From positions 1 through 55,299 of the forward strand of contig NZ_AUFQ01000020.1 of NCBI RefSeq assembly GCF_000426585.1: a DNA stretch of 55,299 nt, in the 5' to 3' direction. How positions within the stretch are numbered: the first letter of the stretch is position 1; each line of letters starts with the position of its first letter. The notes beneath the pieces were generated by a model, which was not told where the DNA came from, did not search any database, and worked only from the letters and a program-made list of their open reading frames with translations. The translations under genes and the position numbers were made by a program. The DNA is from Segatella baroniae DSM 16972 = JCM 13447 (lineage in GTDB: Bacteria > Bacteroidota > Bacteroidia > Bacteroidales > Bacteroidaceae). Positions 18,122-25,409 of this stretch are shown here, piece after piece.

Positions 18122-20305
18122 ATGGCAAATGAAATTAATCTTGCCCTGGAATTAAAACACTATTTCGGCTTTGACAAGTTCAAAGGCGAACAGGAGGCCA
18201 TCATCCGCAACCTGCTGGATGGCAATGATACCTTTGTATTAATGCCGACCGGCGGAGGCAAGAGCCTCTGCTACCAACTTCCTTCCTTGATCATGGATGG
18301 AACCGCCATCGTCATATCGCCGTTGATTGCCTTGATGAAGAATCAGGTTGACGTAATCAACGGCATGAGCGAAGAGACGGGCGTTGCCCATTACCTGAAT
18401 TCCTCTCTGAACAAAGCCGCCATCCAGCAGGTGATGCAGGATGTCACGGAGGGGAGGACGAAGTTGCTCTATGTGGCTCCAGAGTCGTTGAACAAGGATG
18501 AGAACGTGGAGTTCCTGAAGACAATCAATATTTCGTTCTATGCCATCGACGAGGCGCATTGCATCTCGGAATGGGGCCATGACTTCCGACCGGAGTATCG
18601 CAACATCCGCCCGACGATAGCCAAAATAGGCAACGCCCCCGTCATCGCGCTGACCGCTACCGCTACGGACAAGGTGCGCTCAGACATCAAGAAGAGCCTT
18701 GGTATCGTCAACGCACGGGAGTTCAAGAGTTCCTTCAACCGTCCCAACCTTTATTACGAGGTGCGGCAGAAGCGCAGCGACAAGGCCACGGACGATGAAA
18801 TCGTGAAGTTCATCCGCCAGCACCGTGGCAAAAGCGGTATAATCTATTGTCTTTCGCGAAAGAAAGTGGAAGAGTTGGCCGCCGTATTGAAGACCAACGA
18901 CATCAGCGCGGCACCTTACCATGCGGGCCTTGACAGCGCGACACGCTCGCAGACGCAGGACGACTTCCTGATGGAACGCATCGACGTCATCGTCGCCACA
19001 ATCGCTTTCGGCATGGGTATAGACAAACCCGACGTGCGTTTTGTCATCCATTACGACATTCCCAAGAGCCTGGAAGGCTATTACCAGGAGACGGGGAGGG
19101 CCGGACGGGACGGCGGGGAAGGCCTCTGCATCGCGTTCTACCGGCAGAAAGACCTGAAGAAGTTGGAGAAGTTCATGGAGAGCAAGCCCGTAGCCGAGCA
19201 GGACATAGGCAAGCAATTGCTGCAAGAGACCGCCGCCTACGCGGAGTCGTGCGTCTGTCGGCGCAAGATGTTGCTCCACTACTTCGGCGAGAACTACATG
19301 GAAGACAATTGCCATAATTGTGACAACTGCCTCCATCCCAAGGAACGCATCGAGGCCGGCAAGGCCCTGCTCATCGTGTTGCGGGCCATCCGTGCGCTCA
19401 AGGAGAACTTCCGCACGGAGTATGTCATCGACTTCATGAAAGGCAGGGCCACGGACGACATCGTCTCGCACAAGCACGACTTGCTGGAGGAGTTCGGCGA
19501 AGGCGAAGATGAGGACCCGAAGTTGTGGAGTCCCGTCATCCGACAAGGCATTATCGCCGGTTACATCAAGAAGGATGTGGAAAACTACGGACTGCTGAAG
19601 CTGACGGCTGCCGGCCGGCGTTTCATCCAGTCGCCTTCGCAGTTCATGGTCGTGAGGGACAACGAGTTCAAGGACGGCGACGACGACGACTTGGGCGACA
19701 CTATCGGCACGGCGTTGGACGAACCCCTGTGTGCCATGCTGAAAGACCTGCGGCGCGACATGGCCCGCAAGCTGCATGTGCCGACCTACGTCATCTTCCA
19801 GGACGTCTCCCTCGACCAGATGGCCACCATGTACCCCGTGACGCTCGAAGAACTGCAGAACATCCAGGGGGTGGGGGCCGGGAAGGCAAAGCGTTATGGA
19901 AAGGAATTTTGCGAACTGATCAAGCGTCATTGCGCGATGAATAACATCGAACGTCCTGAAGAATTGCGTGTCCGCACGGTGCCCAAGAAGTCGGTCGTGA
20001 AAGTCAAGATCATCCAAAGCATTGACCGGCAAATCGCCTTGGACGACCTGGCGGAGGCGCTCGGGATGGGCTTCGACGAGCTTTTGGATGAGATAGAAGC
20101 CATTGTCTATAGCGGAACGAAGCTGGGAATCGACTACTTCCTGGAAGAAGTGATGGACGAAGACCATGTGGACGACATCTACGAGTATTTCCGCGAGAGC
20201 GAGACCGACGACATAGAAGTGGCCTTGGAAGAACTTGGCGATGACTATTCCGAGGAGGAAATCCGTCTGGTGCGCATCAAGTTCATGTCCGAGATGGCCA
20301 ACTGA
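18122..20305 (+). CDS. recQ: ATP-dependent DNA helicase RecQ
   Basis: A 727-residue 3'-5' DNA helicase for recombination and repair. Walker A is TGGGKS (43-48), the DEAH-type box is IDEAHC, and motif VI includes YYQETGRAGRDG. The RQC zinc cluster is seen as CVCRRKMLLHYFGE then CHNCDNC, and an HRDC domain follows (LRRDMARKLHVPTYVIFQD). An additional ~130-residue C-terminal region, absent from E. coli RecQ (about 610 residues), contains helical and acidic segments; such extended RecQ proteins are usual in Bacteroidales. The start was set at MANEINLALELKHYFG; an upstream in-frame ATG would add 23 residues that look like leader sequence. Confidence 0.95.
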   Translation: MANEINLALELKHYFGFDKFKGEQEAIIRNLLDGNDTFVLMPTGGGKSLCYQLPSLIMDGTAIVISPLIALMKNQVDVINGMSEETGVAHYLNSSLNKAAIQQVMQDVTEGRTKLLYVAPESLNKDENVEFLKTINISFYAIDEAHCISEWGHDFRPEYRNIRPTIAKIGNAPVIALTATATDKVRSDIKKSLGIVNAREFKSSFNRPNLYYEVRQKRSDKATDDEIVKFIRQHRGKSGIIYCLSRKKVEELAAVLKTNDISAAPYHAGLDSATRSQTQDDFLMERIDVIVATIAFGMGIDKPDVRFVIHYDIPKSLEGYYQETGRAGRDGGEGLCIAFYRQKDLKKLEKFMESKPVAEQDIGKQLLQETAAYAESCVCRRKMLLHYFGENYMEDNCHNCDNCLHPKERIEAGKALLIVLRAIRALKENFRTEYVIDFMKGRATDDIVSHKHDLLEEFGEGEDEDPKLWSPVIRQGIIAGYIKKDVENYGLLKLTAAGRRFIQSPSQFMVVRDNEFKDGDDDDLGDTIGTALDEPLCAMLKDLRRDMARKLHVPTYVIFQDVSLDQMATMYPVTLEELQNIQGVGAGKAKRYGKEFCELIKRHCAMNNIERPEELRVRTVPKKSVVKVKIIQSIDRQIALDDLAEALGMGFDELLDEIEAIVYSGTKLGIDYFLEEVMDEDHVDDIYEYFRESETDDIEVALEELGDDYSEEEIRLVRIKFMSEMAN

Positions 20306-20367
20306 CCTTTCTTTTGAATGAGAAACATGGAGCTTCAGGTTTGAAATGATGTTTCTTGGAAAAAACG

Positions 20368-20400
20368 AAGCAGCCTTTTTGCGACGCAAAAAGGCTGCTT
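20368..20400 (+). terminator. Terminator after recQ, built from repeat units
   Basis: AAGCAGCCTTTTT pairs perfectly with AAAAAGGCTGCTT over a 7-base loop (GCGACGC), 63 bases after the recQ stop, followed by a T-rich stretch. The right arm is also the first unit of the adjacent 22-bp array, so the array looks like repeated copies of the 3' half of this hairpin. Confidence 0.75.
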
Positions 20401-20497
20401 TTAGTTTGTAAAAAGGCTGCTTTGACAAACCAAAAAGGCTGCTTTGACAAGCTAAAAAGGCAGCTTTTACAAGCCCAAAGAACTGCTTTTGAAAAGC
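20388..20497. repeat. 22-bp-period tandem array 3 (intergenic)
   Basis: Units of AAAAAGGCTGCTTT plus 8 variable bases begin at 20388, 20410, 20432 and 20454, with a diverged unit in phase at 20476; spacing is exactly 22 bases. This is the best-conserved of the five arrays. It is located between recQ and an outer-membrane protein gene; the remaining part of this 365-bp gap holds a GC-rich tail (20505-20545) and a promoter. Confidence 0.9.
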
Positions 20498-20618
20498 GAT
20501 GGACTGCCGCCGGCGGACAGGCGGGCGGCGTTGGGGGCGCCACAGCCCGAAGATGAAAGCCTTGGAAGGTCGTCGGTAAAAAAAACGGACAATATTTGCC
20601 GAAAAGAAGTTAAATCGT

Positions 20619-20626
20619 TATCTTTG
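20619..20626 (+). promoter_or_regulatory. Promoter -7 element for the outer-membrane barrel gene
   Basis: TATCTTTG followed by CAAC, a strong match to TAnnTTTG, 44 bases ahead of the start codon. Confidence 0.75.
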
Positions 20627-20670
20627 CAACGCATACTCAAGATTTATCTATTAACCCTCTTTGATTGAAT

Positions 20671-23070
20671 ATGAAACCGCAAATGTTTTGGAGAAAACGT
20701 GTTTTGATGTTGGCATTGGCCTTGTGTTTGTTTCACGCTTTATCGGCGCAGACCAAGGTTTCGGGCAGCGTTGTCGACGAGAACGGGCAGGCTGTGATGG
20801 CTGCCGTGGTCGTGCTGTTGGCCGAAAAGGACAAGGCCGTGGCGCAGACGGCGGTGACCGATGAGGCCGGCCGTTTTGCGTTGACGACCTCACCGGGGGC
20901 GTATGTCGTCAATGTCCGCTATCTGGGCTATGCCGACGTGGCGCAAAACGTGACGGTGACGCGCGACGTCACCCTGCCCGTCATTCGTCTGACGCCCGTG
21001 GCCACCGACCTGAAAGGCGTCACCGTCACCGCCCGACAGCGCAAGCCGATGGCCAAGTCGGTGGACGGCAAGTTGCAGATAGACGTGGCCCGCTCGTATC
21101 TCACCGACCTGGGCAACGCCCTGGAGGTGTTGAAGCACGCTCCCGGCATTTCGGTCAGCCAACAGGGCGACATCTCGCTGTCGTCGCTGGGCGGCACGGC
21201 GCTGTATGTCAACGGCAAGCGGGTGCGCCTGCAAGGCAACGAACTGGCCGCGTATCTGCGCACGCTGTCGGCCGGCAAGATCAAGCGCATCGAGGCGTCG
21301 GCCATCCCCAACGCCCGTTATGAGTCCGACGGGGCCGGCGGCATTGTCAACATCGTGCTGAACACGCGGGAGGACGCGGGCTTCTTCGTCTCCACCGCGC
21401 ACGGACTGGCCTATTGGGACTATCTGCGGACGACCTCCGACCTGGCCCTTTCTCACAATACGGACAAGTGGCAGTTGGGCCTGAGCTACAGCCACGCCAT
21501 CGGACATTACGCCATGGGCTACGGCAGCGACCGCACGCAGGAGGGCATTCGCAACCTGTCGGTGACCGACGACGTCGACAAGCGGAACACCTTTGCGGGC
21601 GGACTGGATGTCGTTTGGCAGCCCGACAGTCTCCATAAGCTGTCGCTCAACGCCTCGGCCAACCTGCTGGGCGGCCCCGGACTGACGCTGACCGAGACGA
21701 CCATCTACCACAAGGACGGCACGCCCGACAAGCTCCTGCGCGCCATGAACGACTATATGAAACAGCGAAACCTGCGCTATGGCGGCAACCTCAGCTACTC
21801 GTTCACGCCCTCGCCACGGCATTCCTTGTCGGTGTCGGCCGACTGGATCAGGTTCGACGGCATGTCGAAATGCCATCAGCCCAACAGCTATTTCACGCCG
21901 CAGAACGCCCCGCTCCGCTCCGACATATATTATTCGGAACCGCATAAGGACATCGACATCCATTCGCTGATGGCCGATTACAAGTACGACACGGGCAAGG
22001 GAGGCGAGCAACTCTTGGGCTTCAAGCTGTCATCCATCCGCAGCAAGAACGATTTCAGGTTTGAAGCCAACGGCCAAGTGGACCTTGGGCGGTCCAACCG
22101 CTTCAACTACAAGGAGAAGAACGCCGAGGCCTATGTGCAGTCTTCCTGGCAGTTGGGCAGGTGGCGGTTGAGCGGCGGCCTGCGCCTGGAATACATGCTG
22201 ACCGACAACTTGCTGCGCCCTTACGACACGGCGTTGGCCGAAGAGACCAACAAGGAGCGTCGGCTGAAGTTGTTTCCCAACCTGTCGGTGGGCTGTCAGC
22301 TGGGCGAACAGACCAAGCTGCTGGCCCAGTACAGCCGCAGGCAGGACAAGCCGCGCTACGAAGACCTGAATCCTTTCGAGTATCTGCTCGACGAACTGAC
22401 CTACTGGAAGGGCAATCCTTTCCTCAAACCGCAGACGAGCGACAAGGTGGCGCTGAACCTTTCGCACCGCCATCTGTCGGTCAGCCTGTCGTACAACCGC
22501 CTCAATCATTACTTCACTTCGCTGACCGACGCCTATGGCGACGACAAGGTGGTGATGACGACAAAGAACATTGGCCGGCAGACGCAGTGGGGGATGGAGA
22601 TGAACTACTCGCGCCGACTGGCCGCCTGGTGGGATGTCAACGCCAATGCGGGGCTGTTCCACTTCACCAACCGCCTCAGCTACGAGCAATATCGCGAGAC
22701 CTACCGCCGTCCGTCGCTCACCTTCTCGGTGAACAACGACCTGGCCTTGCCCGCCGGAATCAAGATGGAACTCTCGGGCCGCTATCGTTCGCGGCGGCAG
22801 GGCGGCAGCTACGACGTGGCGCGGTCGAGCGGCAGCGTGGATGTGGGGCTGAACCGCGCCTTCCTGCATGAGCGTCTTCGCCTGTCGCTGCTCATGACCG
22901 ACGTCTTCCACACAGAGCGTTGGGACGGCTACGGCCGCAAGGGCACGCTCTACCTGAGCTCATGGGGCTACAGCGAGAGCCGCCAGGTCATGCTGCGGGC
23001 ACGCTACACCTTCGGAAAACGCAAGTTCACGGCCCATGAAACGTCGCTGGAGGAGGCGGGCCGACTGTAG
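20671..23070 (+). CDS. TonB-dependent-receptor-like outer-membrane beta-barrel protein (OMP_b-brl_3 type)
   Basis: A 799-residue secreted protein. The signal peptide ends near ALSAQ (residue 27); a carboxypeptidase-regulatory-like fold follows (TKVSGSVVDENGQAV to about residue 115), then a plug-like domain (LEVLKHAPGISVSQQGDISL, VYVNGKRV-type segment, ARYESDGAGGIVNIVLNT) and a beta-barrel of alternating aromatic strands to the end. This matches the Bacteroidota barrel family that resembles TonB receptors but usually lacks an obvious TonB box and a SusD partner. No SusD gene is adjacent. The ATG start was chosen over an in-frame TTG two codons upstream. The substrate is unknown. Confidence 0.87.
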   Translation: MKPQMFWRKRVLMLALALCLFHALSAQTKVSGSVVDENGQAVMAAVVVLLAEKDKAVAQTAVTDEAGRFALTTSPGAYVVNVRYLGYADVAQNVTVTRDVTLPVIRLTPVATDLKGVTVTARQRKPMAKSVDGKLQIDVARSYLTDLGNALEVLKHAPGISVSQQGDISLSSLGGTALYVNGKRVRLQGNELAAYLRTLSAGKIKRIEASAIPNARYESDGAGGIVNIVLNTREDAGFFVSTAHGLAYWDYLRTTSDLALSHNTDKWQLGLSYSHAIGHYAMGYGSDRTQEGIRNLSVTDDVDKRNTFAGGLDVVWQPDSLHKLSLNASANLLGGPGLTLTETTIYHKDGTPDKLLRAMNDYMKQRNLRYGGNLSYSFTPSPRHSLSVSADWIRFDGMSKCHQPNSYFTPQNAPLRSDIYYSEPHKDIDIHSLMADYKYDTGKGGEQLLGFKLSSIRSKNDFRFEANGQVDLGRSNRFNYKEKNAEAYVQSSWQLGRWRLSGGLRLEYMLTDNLLRPYDTALAEETNKERRLKLFPNLSVGCQLGEQTKLLAQYSRRQDKPRYEDLNPFEYLLDELTYWKGNPFLKPQTSDKVALNLSHRHLSVSLSYNRLNHYFTSLTDAYGDDKVVMTTKNIGRQTQWGMEMNYSRRLAAWWDVNANAGLFHFTNRLSYEQYRETYRRPSLTFSVNNDLALPAGIKMELSGRYRSRRQGGSYDVARSSGSVDVGLNRAFLHERLRLSLLMTDVFHTERWDGYGRKGTLYLSSWGYSESRQVMLRARYTFGKRKFTAHETSLEEAGRL

Positions 23071-23152
23071 AAACAGGCCCTTGGGGTGGTGTGCGGACTG
23101 TGCACAGGCCGCATTTTGCATGCAAAACGCATGCTGAAAAGAAAAAATCATG

Positions 23153-23160
23153 TATCTTTG
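23153..23160 (+). promoter_or_regulatory. Promoter -7 element for the ICMT-like gene
   Basis: TATCTTTG followed by CACTT matches TAnnTTTG. Transcription from here gives a leader of about 145 bases before the next start codon, with the folded region described separately. Confidence 0.72.
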
Positions 23161-23191
23161 CACTTCTTCCCGACAGCCCCTTGTCTTTCAT

Positions 23192-23285
23192 GCGATGTCA
23201 AGACGGGGGATGACGGGATGAAGTGATTGATTAACTCAAAATTCCAGAGAAATGCCGTGTCAAGCATTTCCATTTCCGACATCGC
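23192..23285 (+). promoter_or_regulatory. Candidate structured 5' leader RNA, class unknown
   Basis: GCGATGTC (23192-23199) and GACATCGC (23278-23285) form a perfect 8-bp closing stem around 78 bases, and inside it GAAATGC (23249-23255) and GCATTTC (23264-23270) form a perfect 7-bp hairpin with an 8-base loop. The fold ends 27 bases before the ICMT-like start codon. I found no core motif of TPP, cobalamin, FMN or SAM riboswitches. It may be a regulatory leader or an unrelated small RNA. Confidence 0.45.
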
Positions 23286-23312
23286 GTAAAAACTCATAAT
23301 TTATAATACACA

Positions 23313-23825
23313 ATGCAGTACGTAATGATTGTTTTCGTGGCATTCTTTGCCTTAAGATTGTTTTCGCTTTATTTTTCCATCCGCAACGAGAAACGTTTGG
23401 TCAGGCGTGGAGCCATACAGTATGGCAAGTTCAATTCGCTCTTGCTCGCCTTGGCGCATGTCGCTTATTATTTTTCAGCCTTATACGAGGCCTACGCCGC
23501 AGATGTAGAGTTTGAAAAAACATCCGGAGTGGGGGTTGCGGTCATGCTCTTCGCCTATGTCATGCTCTTCTATGTCATCTACAAGCTCCGCGACGTGTGG
23601 ACGGTGAAGCTCTATATCGTGCCCAATCAGCGCATAGACCGCAGCTTCTTGTTCCGCACGGTCCGTCATCCGAACTACTTTCTCAATATTGTTCCCGAAC
23701 TCGTGGGCGTGGCTTTGCTTTGCCATGCCTGGCTCACGTTGTGTTGCGGCTTGCCGCTGTACTTGTGTCTGCTTGCCGTTCGCATACGTCAGGAAGAGCG
23801 CGCCATGAAACCTTTGTTCAATTGA
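23313..23825 (+). CDS. Isoprenylcysteine carboxyl methyltransferase-like membrane protein
   Basis: A 170-residue membrane protein with about four or five hydrophobic helices. The C-terminal half has the ICMT/PEMT-type signature: RTVRHPNYFLNIVPELVGVAL followed by RIRQEERAM, corresponding to the RHPxY ... EE motif that binds S-adenosylmethionine and phospholipid-like substrates. In bacteria these proteins are of largely unknown substrate. A strong -7 element and a potentially folded leader precede it, and a bidirectional terminator follows. Confidence 0.8.
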   Translation: MQYVMIVFVAFFALRLFSLYFSIRNEKRLVRRGAIQYGKFNSLLLALAHVAYYFSALYEAYAADVEFEKTSGVGVAVMLFAYVMLFYVIYKLRDVWTVKLYIVPNQRIDRSFLFRTVRHPNYFLNIVPELVGVALLCHAWLTLCCGLPLYLCLLAVRIRQEERAMKPLFN

Positions 23826-23850
23826 CGGGCCGACGTTTCATAAAACAAAT

Positions 23851-23880
23851 AAGGCAGCGGACCATCCGCTGCCTTGTTTT
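23851..23880. terminator. Bidirectional terminator
   Basis: AAGGCAGCGGA and TCCGCTGCCTT pair perfectly over a 3-base loop, flanked by A-rich sequence on the left and a T-rich run on the right, between the convergent methyltransferase-like and calycin-like genes. Confidence 0.88.
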
Positions 23881-23909
23881 GTTGTAATCTCGTGAAATCG
23901 GTTGGCTGT

Positions 23910-24563
23910 TTATTGAAACACCATTTTCTTGCCGTTGACGATGTAGATTCCTTTCCCCGGCTTTTCAACCCGACGTCCCCGCAAGTCGTACACGGCGTTC
24001 TTGCCGTCCTTCCGCTCGGTTATCCTGCCGATACCCGTCGGATCATTGCGTTTCTTCCCCTTGAACGAATAATTGTACATAGTTTTATAATCAGAAGTAA
24101 GTTCAAAGGCAAGCTCCAAAGTGCCGTTCTTGTACACAAAGCTCTTGTCTTCATCAATGTTGCCGTCAAGCGTTACCCTATGCTTCTGGTCTTTTGTTGT
24201 AAAAGTATTATAAAGATTACTTTCCAAATAGATTTGCCATCTATTATTGTCTGTCTCGGGGTACAGGAGACAACTCTCGTATGGAATCTTGTCAAATGAA
24301 TACTGGCCCATGGTGAAATCCTTGAGGGCCACTACCGTAAATCCTGTTTCACCTTCACTGATTTCTATCGTCACTTTAATCTTTTGTCCAGGCGTTTTTT
24401 GGCCTGTTGTTTGATTGACGGTTTCGACCGTGGCTTCACCTTCGTATGTACCATAAACGGCTGGTACGACTTCGGGTTTAGGCTTGGTTCCTTGCGCCAT
24501 CGCAATGGCAACTTGCGTGCAGAGCACGAACATCAACATGGGAATCCTGTAAATAGTTCTCAT
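23910..24563 (-). CDS. Secreted calycin-like domain protein with a Bacteroidales C-terminal motif
   Basis: A 217-residue exported protein. The signal peptide MRTIYRIPMLMFVLCTQVAIAMAQ is followed by an all-beta body (GTYEGEATVETVN, IKVTIEISEGETGFTVVALKDFTMG) resembling calycin-like domains of Bacteroidales; this domain call is by eye and tentative. The C-terminus VYDLRGRRVEKPGKGIYIVN then GKKMVFQ is a well-known tail motif of exported Prevotella and Bacteroides proteins, resembling a short sorting-type domain. Start chosen at the codon preceding the signal peptide; a longer frame upstream has no signal character. It is single, between two terminator/promoter regions. Confidence 0.75.
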   Translation of the reverse strand: MRTIYRIPMLMFVLCTQVAIAMAQGTKPKPEVVPAVYGTYEGEATVETVNQTTGQKTPGQKIKVTIEISEGETGFTVVALKDFTMGQYSFDKIPYESCLLYPETDNNRWQIYLESNLYNTFTTKDQKHRVTLDGNIDEDKSFVYKNGTLELAFELTSDYKTMYNYSFKGKKRNDPTGIGRITERKDGKNAVYDLRGRRVEKPGKGIYIVNGKKMVFQ

Positions 24564-24667
24564 AAAATTGTTTTGATTAAATAAATTATAAATTATTGAG
24601 TGTATAATTACCTGAAAACCTTTGGGCAACGCGCATCCGCAATCGGATGTCGTAAAGAAATGCGTGG

Positions 24668-24675
24668 CAAAGGTA
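24668..24675 (-). promoter_or_regulatory. Promoter -7 element for the calycin-like gene
   Basis: On the minus strand TACCTTTG followed by CCACGC matches TAnnTTTG, giving a leader of about 100 bases. Confidence 0.65.
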
Positions 24676-25022
24676 TATAATAAATGAGACATAAAGGCAA
24701 AAAGGTTTTATAAAAAAAACAAACGATTGTTGTCTTGGAATCATTGAGAGAATATTGGGTTGAAGCGCAAACGACCTGATGAGCACAACCGATACAATCC
24801 CATCCTAAATGTGGAACAGGATGAATTTGTCATGAGTGAAAAGTATTGCAGTGAGAGCCTCTATATGAAAGTATTTGCAGTCTTGATAGTTTTCATATAT
24901 CTGTTGCAAAGAAGGGGTAAACGGAGGATGTTTTTTAGTTTTATCGCAAAAAATATGGTAGTTAAAAAATGTCTTATTAATAAAATTTAACTCGGGGGGG
25001 GTAAAAATCCATTTTCTTTAAA

Positions 25023-25030
25023 TAATTTTG
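25023..25030 (+). promoter_or_regulatory. Possible promoter and long A+T-rich leader for the collagen-like gene
   Basis: TAATTTTG followed by CCTCC matches TAnnTTTG and would give a ~380-base 5' leader. The leader contains a small hairpin (TTGTA / TACAA near 25214-25230). The whole 24676-25409 stretch is A+T rich and contains no convincing gene on either strand. Confidence 0.45.
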
Positions 25031-25409
25031 CCTCCGAAACCCAAATATAACTCAAATATATAACTTTTTGTTTTAATGTACAAGTAATAAAGTCTTGTAT
25101 TTCTTTTTTTGATTTCTATTCCTGCCTCGAAAAAGAACTGTTGTCGTTTTAGTTTTTTATAAGGCGTATATATCCATAATAGAAAAACTGGGAGATACAT
25201 TAAAAAAGACGCTTGTAGGAGACTTACAAATATCTTAAAAGGTATTTGGACAAAACAAAATCAAAGACTCGATTTGGATGAAACTATGTGACTATTTAAA
25301 CAGTGTAATGAACTTCTTTTTTATTGGTTTCATTCAAAGAGAGGATTGGTAAAATGATTTTCTCTTACTTAGTTTAATATATATAATGTTTTTTTTAATG
25401 GTAAAAATT

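Noticed and set aside
20305..20543. Frames translating the 22-bp repeat (KGCF/KAAF-rich peptides)
   Set aside because: Spurious translations of the tandem repeat; 22 is not a multiple of 3, so all frames show the same artefact.
23192..23285. Known riboswitch (TPP, cobalamin, FMN, SAM)
   Set aside because: Core sequence motifs of these classes were looked for by eye and not found; only an unnamed folded leader is claimed.
24760..24990. 76-codon frame in the A+T-rich gap
   Set aside because: No signal peptide pattern beyond chance hydrophobicity, no homology recognised, and no promoter or terminator in register.
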